64,000 nucleotides of DNA. It comes from Enoplosus armatus (taxonomy: Eukaryota; Chordata; Actinopteri; Centrarchiformes; Enoplosidae). The translations under genes were made by a program, and so were the position numbers. Every line of letters starts with the position of its first letter. Position 1 is the first letter of the stretch. A model generated the notes under the pieces. It ran no database searches, was not told the origin of the DNA, and was given only the letters and a program-made list of their open reading frames with translations. The stretch is from contig NC_092180.1 of assembly GCF_043641665.1 (NCBI RefSeq), forward strand, positions 26,139,391-26,203,390. The letters run 5' to 3'. Positions 48,701 to 61,069 of the stretch are shown piece after piece.

Positions 48701-49292
48701 CCCCAAACTTGAATAATCCCTCGACGGCAAAGCCCCGGCCTTCCCCAAGGATTATAAGACTTCTGAGCTTCTGTGAGGAGAGGAGAAGAAGAAAGAGAAG
48801 GGGAGGAAAAGCATTTTTTCTCTATATGTAATCATTTTAAAAGTATTATTTATTTATACATTATATTGGTAGAATAACCCCAAGTGAATGCTACATCCAA
48901 TATTGTGTTCCATATCCACATGCTGTCCTCCCAGGGAGTTGATAAAATGAAATAAATAAATAAAAGAAATGAGAGGATGTGTGCAGTGAATATATTAAAG
49001 AAATGCGTGTGTGAAATTAGTTACTTGAAAAATAAATGACTCTTCAAACACCACTATGAAAATTGCTAATTAATCAACAACAATACTAAGTGGTTGAATT
49101 ACTCCTTAGTCCAGATTAAACGACAAACTTGTTTGTCCGTGCCCTCCAGAACGACTCATAGAGGCGTTTTCTGATCTGCTTGTCCCTATCAGCAGGACGA
49201 CATCATCTGTCTGTGCCTTCAAAATCCTTGACAAATCACTGTTGGAAAATAAATCTGTTGTACGACGTGTGAATGCTATGAGTCAGGTGTGG
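42790..49292. other. Long noncoding stretch, no gene seen
   Basis: About 6.5 kb of AT-rich, microsatellite-poor sequence with no recognised gene. T-rich tracts lie at 44157-44173 and 45885-45918. A possible small inverted-repeat structure sits at 47392-47449 (GTTTCCACT / AGTGGAAAC) within sequence that may be an old DNA transposon up to about 47760. A cluster of inverted repeats is at 48067-48207. Open frames in the stretch have no recognisable content. Confidence 0.35.
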
Positions 49293-49420
49293 TTAGGTTA
49301 AAGCACAAAAACAACCTTTAGGTCTGGTTTAGGGAAAGATTATGACTTGGGTTGAAATGACTGCCTTGTTAAGGTTAGGGGAGCTTCGTCGACATAGCTG
49401 ATTCCTGAATGTAGGCTTAC
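49293..49420 (+). repeat. Possible fish interspersed repeat fragment
   Basis: The run AGGTTAAAGCACAAAAACAA, CCTTTAGGTCTGGTTTAGGG, AAAGATTATGACTTGGGTTG resembles a GGTTTAGG../GGTTAGGGAAAGAT repeat that I remember from other perciform sequence. Only this copy occurs in the window, so support is limited. Confidence 0.3.
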
Positions 49421-49480
49421 TGATTGTCAATTAAGAAGACATAACGTAAAAAAGTTTGGAGTAACCAGAAGGCGTATTCT

Positions 49481-50792
49481 TAGGGTTGGCAACTCTTACA
49501 GCCATTCGGGAGGTATAACGGGTGCGGATGGGGGTAGACCATGAACAACAAAAGCCAAGAAGCGAGAGGTGCCAACAGCATTCCCTCGCAAACAACACCA
49601 ACAGCATAACGCCATGACAAGATGTTGACAAGTGCACGACGTTAAAGAGCCAGTCCTGCAATTAAACCACCGCAGACAAGGAGTGCACCAGTTATCTCGA
49701 GTGATCGAGCGACCTTCATATCATCAGCATCATCATCAACCTGCAATATGACAATCAAAACACAAGGCAGAAGACCAGTGATGAAATTAGGTACAGTAGT
49801 ATGTTGCACAGTACTCATCACATAAATTGTCCTGTTTGTGGTAGAACAAGACCAAAGCTGTCGAGCTTGGTCCATGTCACAGGGCCTTCATATGACACAA
49901 CAACTTCTCTCAATAAGTAATGCACCTTATCAGTGTGTGGAATCTTTCTGAGAATTGCGTTGGAATTATTCCCTTACTGTAAAACAGTGACATTGTTTCT
50001 CTGCAACCTTAATATTGTTGTTACAATACATGTAACACAATGGCAGCGACTCCGCTTCCTAAGGAGAGTAGGCTTGCCTCAACCCCTGACTGCACTGTTC
50101 CTCTAACTCTGAGAGGAAGTAGGAGCAAAGAGCAGACCAGCTGTGCAGGATGACAGCTGGCAAAAAGTGACAGCCACCTTGAGACAAAATGTCATAGCAT
50201 TTCTTGATAATCCATTTCCAGAAAAAAAGAATGAAGTAAGGCTTGCGTCATTCTTGGCCGACGATGAAAATTCACCGTAGGATTTCATCACAAGTACTTC
50301 AACATCAAAACTCCAAGCTTTCGTTCTGTTTTCAAGGCAGTTTTGAATCCCTGTGTTTTCCTGCTTTGGTTTGTGGTAAACAAAATCATGCTTTTCAAAA
50401 TTTACTGAAACATTATCTGCCACATACATTGTCCAGACCCAAACCATTGTTGATCAGAATCTCTGTGATGCATGCTGCAATAGCTCCACTTTTTTTCGTT
50501 TTCTGCTGTAAAAGTATTCCCTTTGCGAAGCCAAATTCTGAACCTCACATCTTCACACCTCTTGTCATTAAATGCAGAAAAATACTTTTAGAGGGACCCT
50601 CCTTAGCTCCTTCATCACGATCTTCTCTGCGGAGCATATTGAGCTAGCTGGCTTTTTCAAAGCAGAGATCGAACAAGTGCATTATCTCAACATGCTTTAA
50701 AGTGTAGAAAAACACCCCATATCTCCCGGACTAAATTTTAAAATCATTCTGGGAGGACTAAGCCAATTCTGAGAGTCTCCCGGCCAACCCTG
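49481..50792. mobile_element. hAT-like DNA transposon with inverted ends and 8-bp target duplication
   Basis: Left end TAGGGTTGGCAACTCTTACA (49481) and right end GGCCAACCCTG (to 50792) are inverted: reversed, the right end reads CAGGGTTGGCC. A second inverted match lies further in: CGGGAGGTATAACGGGTG at 49507-49524 against CACCCCATATCTCCCG at 50713-50728. The flanking 8-mers are CGTATTCT (49473-49480) and CATATTTT (50793-50800), identical at 6 of 8 positions with two transitions, which fits a decayed 8-bp hAT target duplication. Internal length is about 1.3 kb. A 114-codon minus-strand frame (50103-50447) and adjoining fragments may be remains of coding sequence, but I cannot match them to a transposase. 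Superfamily is inferred from the end sequence and duplication length. Confidence 0.6.
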
Positions 50793-51214
50793 CATATTTT
50801 TCCTAACCCTAACCCCCAAAATGCCGTGGCATTTGTGGGATCATGAAGTGCATTTTAACCAATGAATTTTAAATTCTAATCCCATACACTACTTATTAAT
50901 ACGTTTTCTGATGTGGCACCTTTCAGAGTCTTCCAAAACCACTAAAAAATGGTGACCATTCTGAATGATGATCAAAAGATACCAAAGTTGATTCTAGCCA
51001 GAAAACAGGATGCAAACAGCTTTCTTCCTCGTCAAAGGCACCCACTTTATACAGCCAACAACCCACCCCAAATGTTCCCTTTCAGTAGCTTTTCGATACT
51101 ATTAAAAGCTTCTTCGACATTCTTCGAGTCCTTGTCAGGTATACGTGGACATAATGTGTTGTGAGCATTTAAACAAATGACCAATGCTGTTGTTTCTCTT
51201 GCCCAACACTGTAT

Positions 51215-51480
51215 CTAACTATAAAGGACGGAATCTCTGTCTGTCCTTCAATGATCTCGACGACCGTTCATCCGATTGACTCCACACTTGGCGGGTGTAT
51301 GGCTGAGGGCCCAAGGGAGTGCAGTGTCGAGTGCTGCTCTTGAGATATACGGGACATATTTATTAGTGCCCACAGTGTAGTGTATTGAGAGGGGACACAG
51401 CGAAAATTATAGCAGGGTGCAAGGTACACCATAAAGTCCCTCAATGGCCTGTGTAACACATCAGTGGGCATCAGCACAAC
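51215..51480 (+). repeat. Possible unclassified fish repeat
   Basis: AAAGGACGGAATCTCTGTCT, ..GATCTCGACGACCGTTCATC, CGATTGACTCCACACTTGGC, GGGTGTATGGCTGAGGGCCC and AAGGGAGTGCAGTGTCGAG resemble a repeat that I remember from many fish genomes. There is a single copy here with no defined ends. Confidence 0.35.
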
Positions 51481-53370
51481 AGTTTGTTTCACGACAAATG
51501 TCATGCCAGTGAGAAAGAGGTGACGTATGCAAAAGAGTGTTATGTAGTCTGTAGCATCTCATACAATATAATTGGATACAGCAACGTTGTGACACTAGTT
51601 AGTGTAATAACAACAGTAATTAGCCAACTTAGTAACATGATGTTTGACTTGTCTTTTCCTTTATGTAGTTTGTGTTAGTTGTTGGCGATTCGTATCTCAT
51701 ATCTCTTGCTGATGGAGTTCTGAACATGCCAGAGGGACTGTGCTTTGGTTTTATGGACCCACCTGGAAGAGATGCAACAGCTAATGGAGATCTCCCATCT
51801 TGGTGATACTACACATACTCCTGATGCAGTGCTTGCACCAGGGAACAACATCACCTCAAGTCGCACTATTGAGGTATGTCAAATCTTGACTTTGACTTTA
51901 TTGAGGCCATAAAATGTCCCTGTGAGCTTTTGGACCCAAATGACACATATACTCTAGCAGTGCTAGTGGGAACAACTATGTCAACTATGGAAGCGCGGAG
52001 TTGAGTGTTAAGTGGTTTGGATGGTCGGTTCTCAAGAAAGCTGCAAGCATCAATACCCAAGCAATCAGCCCTTGAACGGGCACTGAAATAGTATAATGGA
52101 ATGTAGTACTCATTCACTCCTTATTCACCAACAATAAAGTAAAAACTTCAATTCAAAAGTTAAAAGGGAAGGGGGTAATCAAACCAGAAACTATTGATGT
52201 AACTGCCACATTTATCTTGCTGTGAGGGCACGATCAGGAGTAGAGAAGAGCAGAGTCACGTTAAAGCTTACTTTGGGTTGGATTCAATTTCTCTGACTTT
52301 CACCATGCATTCTACATAAAAGTTTTGCAATTTCTCATATCTGAGATATCAGTTCGTCTCTATCTCTGGCTTCTCAGTGACCACCTTGGGAATGTTCTGC
52401 CTCTGCATCTCGGTGTAGTCTATGAGCTAGGTGTCTGCAGATCAGAATTAAGGGCAGCCAGGCAGAAAATGGCTACGGGGGCCATGCGGGTAGTGGCGAA
52501 TGAACAGCAGAAGATCATTTTCAAAGGGGCCCTAAAAATTAACTGTGCTGTGCCGTTAACTCAATCACCTAACTGCTGCATGGTAAGTTCCAGCATAGGC
52601 ATTTAACTGCTGTCCAGTTGGTATTTGATGAGCATTGGGTTTTTTTTGATGGACTCCAAATTGCACTTCAGATGTTGTTTGAGAGTTAAAGCATCCAATT
52701 ACATTCTGAGCCATATATACATGACACATCTTCAATTACTGTCCTGGAGTCAATTCATTCAAAAGCAGAGACCAGGAAGAGTGGATAACAGATCTTAAAG
52801 GAAAACAAGCTCTGTGAATGTGATATGTTTGCCTTTTCCCTGCTTTTTTAGAAAATGGCATGTTACTATAGTCAACTTCTAATGTGTGGCATGCATCATG
52901 CTTTCTTTTATGTGTCTTGTCCTTCATTTGTGTTTTAAGTTTTTTTCCTTGGATACTCAGGGCTAAGCTCAGTGGCTCTTGATGAGAAGGACACCTATCC
53001 AATCAGTAGTTTCTCCCTGAGACTGAAGGCTAACAACAGTATAGTTAAGAAACTGACAGGACCACCGCACCAACATCTTGTCTGTACTTTCCTCATAACC
53101 GTCTAGCTCTTTTTTTTTTTCTCTGGGGGGGGGTAAACAGGAAAAAAAAAGAGGAGAGACGCACACGAGGGGAAAGAAACCAGCAACACTGTCAGTTAAT
53201 TTTCAGATCTGGTAATCTTCCAAGTTCATTAACAAAGCCCGTGTCTGACTTGCTGTGGCTTTTGTACGCACCGAGGAGTTGTTGTGATACACCACAATGA
53301 ATAAGTGATAAGCTGTTTGGGTAATTTGCGAAGTGACACAACTTTTATTATTTACGCCGTAAACCCTGAT
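51481..53370. other. Noncoding stretch, no gene seen
   Basis: No recognised gene or repeat in about 1.9 kb. A 12-base T run and a 9-base G run lie near 53109-53134. Confidence 0.4.
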
Positions 53371-53393
53371 GGGTGGGGGTGGGGGGTGGGGGG
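53371..53393 (+). other. G-quadruplex-forming motif
   Basis: Four G runs of 3, 5, 6 and 6 bases separated by single T (GGG T GGGGG T GGGGGG T GGGGGG). Single-base loops give the most stable class of intramolecular quadruplex. No gene is nearby to tie it to a promoter. Confidence 0.85.
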
Positions 53394-54745
53394 TGCAGAT
53401 AACAATGAGCGAATGTGACAGGATTGTGTGGGCGGAATCCACTTAGAACTATTACAATCAAGCTTCATTTACATGAGCCACCGACAACCTTCAGTTGACT
53501 TTGGGGGCTGCATTTGGGAATAGCGGACATGGGTATTACAGAGCATACTGATGCATTTGTAATGGGGGCAGGCAGCAGAGCCTAATGCTGACTAGCTCCG
53601 CAGAAGAAGAAAAAAAAAATGCTCCAAATGGAAAGAGATCAATTCTCCCCTACTTCGCACTGCGTGATGGATTTGACATTCATCAGTGCCCTGTCAACTA
53701 ATGCATTTGGTTTTATATTATACCTGAGATTTTACTCTCTCTTTTCTTTTATGGCTTCATGAAGCCAGATTAAAATGGTGAAATTGTGAATTAATTTTTT
53801 GGTAGGGCATGGGAAGCCAAGGAAATTTTGATTTCAGAGAGTGATGGAGTATTTCATTTTAAGAGAGAAGAGTGATATTGAGGGCAAAGGAGAAAAGGAA
53901 GTCATTTCCACAGGGCTAGGAAGTCTAACCTAGATTAATGATATTTATTTACTTTATTTATATCATTTCTATTTTTTTTTTTAATATCTAAACTTCCCCT
54001 CTCAAGGATCTCATACTCTGCAAGACATTAATGGGACAACCTGTGAACAATGGCAGGACTGTAAAACCCAGCAAATGTTAAATATAATCCCGCCCCCCTG
54101 ACTTCCTGCTTCTGTACCATACATCCCTCCTATGGAACGTTCCATTATGTTTATATCAAGGTAGGTATTAATCCCACTGGCTTTTGTGGTGGTTTCCATT
54201 ATGAAACTCCCATTTTTGGCCTGACAGGAGAATACATTTTTTTTTATTTTTTTTACAATGGTAGTAATTCAAGAGATGATACATCATTGTGGGAGAGCTT
54301 GGCACAACAATACGTAGCCTATACATGTGAAAATGTAGAACACACCTCATTCCAAAAGAGGCTCCCAAATGCTCAAGGGAGAAGAACGGAGCACTGGAAT
54401 CATAAAATAAGTCAGTCTTTTCCTGTATTTACAAGCCGCTCATGCAGTTTTATACCCATCCACGCCATGCTCTGTGGCCTTCAGCCATGTGAAAGAAATA
54501 AAACGCTACAATGACTTTGTGCATTTTGAAGCAGGAGTCGCTCACCATGCTATTAAAGAAAGATGTAATTCATTCACAAACATTCAGAGAAACAGCGCTC
54601 TTCTTCTAGTATACTAGGGGATATGTGGTTTCTCCCTGACATGTTAATCCAGTAGTTTTTTTTATGACTCAGAAAAATCACGCAAATTAAAAATTAATAT
54701 ATGGGGCAAATGAAAGCTTCAGATTCAGTGTCCTCGATTTAATTT

Positions 54746-54776
<31 letters not shown>
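54746..54776. repeat. (TC)n microsatellite followed by T run
   Basis: TC run of 23 bases passing into a run of T. Confidence 0.92.
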
Positions 54777-54779
<3 letters not shown>

Positions 54780-55052
54780 GCAGCTACAAAGCTCAGCCTT
54801 TCTCCTTCCTAACACTGGGGGGAGCTGTTATGTTATTGCCACAGGAAAGGGACGTGGATGGAAACACAGTGGAAGTGGAGTGAGACAGCTCGTGCCTGAT
54901 GAACAATGGTTGGTTGTAAACTGAAACTGATGATTTAGGTTTGTGCATGCAGCTGCAATATGTTTTACCCATTAATTCCCACTCAGTGTTTTACTTGCCT
55001 CTCAGGGTTTGTTTTTTCTTTAATTTATTTGTACTTACATTCACCCACCAAG

Positions 55053-55075
55053 CACACACACACACACACACACAA
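55053..55075. repeat. (CA)n microsatellite
   Basis: CA run of 23 bases. Confidence 0.93.
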
Positions 55076-56127
55076 ACATCGCCGTCCCCGAGCTTCCTGT
55101 GAAAACACTATCTTCTACTGAAATAGATGTGTCCAAACTGAAGCATGGCTCCGTCGCTGCAGATAGATACCCTGACTGCTTGCCCTTTGCAGATTATGAT
55201 TATAATTATTGGGATTATGATTAGAGTTTGTCAAGTGTAAACAACTTGTTCTGATAAACACTCTTCATAAATGCTCATCTGTCTTCCCTTGACACCCTCC
55301 TCTTACGCTCCCATTCTCCCGGCAAGTCTCACACCACCCAATTTATATCAAAAGGGACATTTGATGTCTTTGGCAGAAATCACAAAGCACACTGTTTGTC
55401 ACATTAGCGTGAGATAAAGGAAGAGACATTTTTCTGCTTGGGGAAATGAAAAAGCGATAGCAGCGCCTTTTAATCACAGCACAAACTTTTGTGAAGAAAT
55501 GCAGATTATTACAATCAGCATTTAGGCGGCCTTTTTTCTTTATTTTCTGACAGGGCAGTTGTCGCCTTTGGCGCGTCACTTGTTATTGTTTTGTGTGTAT
55601 CACAGGCAGAATCCATGCACGTGCAGATGGGGGTCCGCCTGCGACAGATGTATACATATGCTGTTTCTTGAGAAAAGATGTAATTTCACTGACAGGGTAA
55701 ATTTCCACAGGCAATTAGCCGGGGACAAGGAGCCTCACCTCCTCGTGGGCATGCTGCCTGCCTTCCTGTCCTCTCCTTTCTACTCCTTGACAGAGTGCTA
55801 TCCTGCCTGGCAGAGCATGTGAGAGACAGTAGCACTCCCACTTCCTTTTATTTGCTATCAAGGTTACTCTGGTGCTGTTGGCTGGTTGAAGTTGCGCAGC
55901 ACGTGAGTTCCATTAGAGATCAAATTGAATTGAAATTATTGATCTCTACAATTTGAATCTTTCTCTTTTTTCATGATGAAATGTTGGAACAGATGGAGGA
56001 TGCCTTTACTCATGCTTTGCTAATACTATCCATTCTATAAAAACACCTGTGCACTAAGTTCCCCCCTCCCATAGGTTGGAGTAAATATGCACTAATTTAG
56101 GTGACCTATTTTATTTTAATGATGGAT

Positions 56128-56176
56128 GAGTTAATTGGGCAATTAACTCAATAACAGGTGTCCGTAATTGCCCAAT
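56128..56176. other. Near-perfect 22-bp palindrome plus matching inverted half-site
   Basis: 56128-56149 reads GAGTTAATTG GG CAATTAACTC, a palindrome with 10-bp perfect arms around a GG centre. The inner ATTGGGCAAT (56134-56143) recurs inverted as ATTGCCCAAT at 56167-56176. The arms hold TAATTG, the core of many homeodomain sites, so a paired protein-binding site is possible. Function is inference. Confidence 0.6.
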
Positions 56177-58889
56177 GCTTCAGAGACTGAGGCTTAAAAA
56201 GCTGCTTTGTCCATATATAGCTTGATGGACAGAGCTGTTCATTAATGCCCGCCACTGTGAAAACGAACCACATGTATTTGAGGTTGGGAGGCTCCACACA
56301 CTATGACATTTAATCACTGTAGACAAAGTATTCACAAGTGAAAGTGCCAATGCATTGATGTAAAAACACTAACACAAGAAAGAGACCTGCCAAAAGACCT
56401 TCATAATCCTACATAAGTAAAAGTGTAGTATCATCAGTGACTGATATGTTATTATATATGACATAATACATCATTTCGATCATTTTACATCTTTGGGAAA
56501 TGTGTCTTTATACACCTACTCCGCTATATTTAAGAGGCAAATGTTGTTTTTACTCAACACTTTTGACCACCACATTTATCCGCTATTTTGCAGATTAACA
56601 AAAAAACATTAAAAACATATGATGCAATGTTCTTGGGTATTTTGTAACTAACCCAAAATACTAACCCTACCTTACCTAATGTCCCCCTGACCCCTTGCAA
56701 ATAGGTTGGGAACCACTTTTCTTTTAAATTGCATTGCATTTATAAGATTATCATATCATCATTTTTTTTTATGAAAAATCTACAGAAATCAAATACATTT
56801 AGTGTAGTAAAAAACAATGTTTTCCTCTGAAATGTAGTGGTGTAGAAGTATGAAGTAGCACAAAGTGGAAGTAGTCAGGTAAGTGACGAGTACAGTACCT
56901 CCCAAATGTAGAATTGAAAAAAACTCTCACTCAAAGCCCACATTCCTCTCGAGAAAATATAGTACATCCTTTTCATGATGTGGAGGATAAAAGAGGAGAG
57001 ATGGCATGAAGGAGTGACAAAGGAAAGGAGACAGAGGAGGTGTTCAGAGTCTTGTTGAAACCAGTATTAACCCGGCTCTGCCGCTGATGTCTAAGCAATG
57101 CTAGGTAATGGCATGAAAGCATCTGTGACAAGAGGCTTTGCAAATGTGTTGCTCTGGTTGGAGTGTGTCATAAACATGTAGCTGCTTCGAGGAAGTAAGT
57201 AAATGAAAGAGGAGAAGCAACGCGCTCCAGTTGTAGGCACAAAACAACAGGAAGGTATGATTGTCATTAGAACCTGTCAAACTCAATGGCAGCAGCGTTT
57301 GTAATACATTTTGGCTCCTCAGCTGCCACTTTTCCACCTTCCCCAAAATCTGTGATTGATTCCTGATATTTTTGAGTAATTTAGCAATTTGATGAAATAC
57401 ATTCCACTTTTGATAATAGTATTTGGAGTTGCAAAGTCATTTGCAGCATTTTTGGCAATCACTGTGCACTCATGACAGCGGATTCATAAACAGAATGATG
57501 TCTGTTCTGTGTAAAGTGTTTGAAAAATCAGTGTGAAGAACAGAGAGTTCAAATGCAAAACTGACCACCGTAAAACAGGGAATAATAAAATAAAACAGTG
57601 AGAGAAATCCAGAAAATGAATAAAGATGCTAAATCCACTACTAATAAAAATGTAATGTTTATGCCTTTTCGCTTCGAGATTAAATGACTCTTCCCGACTC
57701 ATTAATAACCCTCTCGTTGCACAGATGAGTGCATATTTGCAAACAGAGCAATCACTGTTGTAATTTCCTCAAATATTGAAATAGATAAATGGATTTTTAA
57801 GACCAGATCGATGTTTCAGAGAGTTTGTTGAAGCTTCAAGAAATGATCTGCAACACTTTCAAAAGCAAATCTCCATCTTATTGCGTCGCCTTGACTCAAA
57901 CTAGTCTGCATCCCGTTCGCGAATGCTGTTTGTTTGCTGTTGTAAACACCCAGACATTTTGGAAAAACCCTCGGCTGAATGGGCTGTTACATGATTCACA
58001 TTTCTAATCTGTTTGGAATAAAACAAATAAGAACCATGCCGTTATGTCATAGTTGCTGGTTTTAAATGATTTGAGAGACGATCTCTGTGAGATGCAGTCT
58101 AGAAACACCACAACAATGAGCACGAAAAAAAAAAAAGAAAAATAAATAGACGCAGTAAAGAGGTCACACATTTCTCCTTTAATTTGTTTGCATCAACATC
58201 ATAGCCCAGCAGCAGATGAAGTGCTAAGCTCTTTCAGAACTAAAATAACACGATATGGAACGTAGTGGGTCTCTCTGTCTGTGTATGAAAAATAACCATG
58301 AGCGAGTGTGAGTGTATTTATTTATTTCTTCTCCTTCCTCTCCCCCATGGCCATGCTGTCTATGTGCCTGGTGGACTGTTATTAAATCTGTGTGTGGTCA
58401 CACAGCCTACGGTCTGTAACGCTTGATTCGTGTGTTTTTCTTCCTCTCATTGTTGCCTCTGTTAGCCCACCACTGACCTTTCATCATAGCCTTGAGTCAG
58501 TGTAAGAAGTGCTGCGGGCCGTCAGGAAACGCGGTCTTCACGGCTCTCTACCCTCTGTCGAAAAATGTCATCCTGTAATACAAACAAGTACTAATGACCC
58601 ACGATAAATCACATTCATTTGGCCCTCAAAAACAATGACTAAAATGTGTGCTGGCTGGAAGCCTTGTAAAACACTAATTGGAATGATGAAAATGAGCAGT
58701 AAAAGCAACTTAAAGGGGCATTAAGTGAGATAATCTACATTTATCGTCCTTGATCAGAGAACAATATGAACAGCCGCAACAGATAGAATTAGTAACCTGG
58801 AAAGACTAGTTTAATTAGCTGTTATATATAAATATATATAAAATTGTGTTTATTTAATGTGTCAGTTACACGAAATGTCTTAACCGTTA
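56177..58889. other. Noncoding stretch, no gene seen
   Basis: AT-rich, repeat-poor. GGTTGGGAACCACTTTTC near 56704 resembles a common hAT-end phrase, but no partner end was found. No gene recognised. Confidence 0.35.
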
Positions 58890-59130
58890 GATGGACTGCC
58901 ATGACATTTTGGTTCATTCATGGTCACTTTGGTGATTGGTGACATTCCCTTCAGCCTAAGCTACACTTTGTGTTTAGTGCTAATTAGCAAATCTTAGCAT
59001 GTAAACAGACATGGCAAACATTACATTTATAGATATCGGCGAGACATCAGCATGTTAGCAATGTTGTTTGACGTTAGCATTTTGCTCAAAGCACTGCTGT
59101 GTCCAAGTACGCCAACATGGCTGTAGACGC
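58890..59130 (+). repeat. Interspersed repeat family A, 3' part
   Basis: GTTAGATGGACTGCCATGAC, then ACTTTGTGTTTAGTGCTAAT, CATCAGCATGTTAGCAATGT, TTGCTCAAAGCACTGCTGTG and CAACATGGCTGTAGACGC, in family order. The front half and part of the middle are missing. Confidence 0.7.
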
Positions 59131-61060
59131 TGGTTTTCCGTTGTATAGACTATTAAGATTCATGTCTGAAACGATTCAGATGAATGTTTGGTGTTGAGTA
59201 GAAAAGGTGTAACAGTTAGACATTAATCCTAGTGAAATTATATGCATTGGTTGAGATACAGCAACATTGACTCTTGAATTTAGACAGGGCATCTCCACTA
59301 GTCTCACTACTTCAACAACTACTGATGCCACCACTATTGTTGTTTCTAATATAGGCTACTGCTATGGCTTCAGCTGCAAGTATGGCATGAGGGAATATTC
59401 CTGTGACTTCTGCTACTGCAACTTCACCTACTACTACTAAATATGTTATCTGCCATATAAGACAGTGTCTCAGCAATGGGTATAATGGGTACCCTTGTGC
59501 AATATACGTTTAATCGGTGATAGACAAAAAAATACAAACTCAGTGCAGCACTTATACCGGTACGGTAATGACCTATAAATGCATGTATTTGTTCATCTGA
59601 CAACATTATGGGGTTAAATCAGTCAATAAGTCACCACCAAACTCATTTAGGGGAAACCAAATATCAATCTGCGTTAAGAAGAGAGAAAAAAAAGAACTAC
59701 ATCTGTAAACACAAATGAATGAAATGCTATCGTGCCACAGAGAAATACGGTGGGTTCATGTACAACATAAAACCACCATGAATCACATAGAAACCACCTA
59801 CTGTATGAACAAAACATTTCATCATTTATTTATGGCTTGTAAACAATTGTAATGAAATATAATTTTGATTATGTTTATTTTCTATTGACAATTGTATTCA
59901 TAAGGATTTTTATTTAATTAACATAATTGTTGCAGTCCACTCCATGGACATTTCAGGCCCTGCCTTCCTCCAGCAGGTGAAAGGTATCACTTTTCATATT
60001 GACCCTGTCTGTGCAGATCAATACTGAATCAGGGCTGTCACTATCTTTTCCCAACACACATTATAAAGAGTTAAATCCTTCCTTTGGTTTTCAGTTTATG
60101 TATTCGCTGTGTGACTATGCTTTTCAAATGTGTCGATAAGCAATAAATCACTGAATTAGTCAATAATATCTTGGTAGGCAAACTAGAACCTCCATTTAGT
60201 ATACATACACTTATACACTGAGCACTTACTTATACACTTACTGTATAGTGCTCAGGGCCATACAAGGTCAACCCACACATAAGCACGAATAGTATGTGTT
60301 TCATGTCACTGAAGTCTAAGGTAGCTAATTAGAGCAGAGATGCAAGATTCTAGCACAGAGAGAATGTTTATTACCAAAATAAATGCTGCAATAATAGCAC
60401 TGCTTCTTCATTTCTGAAGTGTGTCATTGCTGATCTGCTAAAGGCAAGAATATTGCACCACCTGTTCGAGTAACTGCTGATCAAAAACCCCAGAGATGTA
60501 CTGGTCGGTTGTTTTTTGTGTGCAGTTGTACCTATTGACCCTCTAAAAAGGTACTGATTTGAAATGCTTGATCTCCTTACTGATCTCCTCCTTGTCCTGT
60601 ATTGGCTGGATCGCCATTACAAGGTACCCTGGGGGAAAACCCCTAATGACCTTTTGATTTTAGTCTAGACTTTGGAGATGCAAAAATGGCCGTACCTAAA
60701 GATCTAAGCTTAGGACTCTGCTTTGTCGAGGATTAAAAGTTCTGTGATATAGCCAAGGGTACTCAATAAAATTGTAAAATCAATTCTCACAGTCCCAGGT
60801 AACCAGTGGAATCAGCACTGACGTGGTCATATATTTTGAGTCTGGTTTGAAGCCAAACTTTGTCCAACTTGTACATGAGAGTAGGTATTTCAAGTAGACA
60901 GCAATCTAACTATAGTATATACTGTATATATAGGGAAAGGGAATATATGTTTCCCTTTTTATTTGCATGTACAAAAGTCCCCTTTTCTGTTCAGTTAAAG
61001 CTGCCATGACCTTTGCAGATAAATGACTAAGATTGTCCTAAAATAAATTTAATCATATTG
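59131..61060. other. Noncoding stretch with a degenerate triplet region
   Basis: No gene. Between about 59290 and 59445 there is a degenerate ACT/ACC-rich triplet section. A stem with 8-bp arms (AAAGGGAA / TTCCCTTT, 60936-60958) lies near the right end. A possible worn family A trace is at 60604-60680. Confidence 0.35.
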
Positions 61061-61069
61061 GGAGAGCCA

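Larger units (their letters stand above)
53394..56127. other. Noncoding stretch with CT and CA arrays
   Basis: No gene recognised. Contains T-rich tracts at about 53971-53983 and 54237-54254, a TC/T tract (54746-54776) and a CA array (55053-55075). Confidence 0.4.

Noticed and set aside
50103..50447. 114-codon minus-strand frame inside the hAT-like element, as a gene
   Set aside because: No transposase motif recognised; kept only as possible transposon debris.
56700..56722. GGTTGGGAACCACTTTTC as a hAT end
   Set aside because: No inverted partner or target duplication found nearby; the phrase is too common to call alone.
60604..60680. Another family A copy
   Set aside because: Only loose resemblance (TTGGCTGGATCGCCATTACA, CCCCTAATGACC, TTTTAGTCTAGAC). 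Too diverged to list as a feature.
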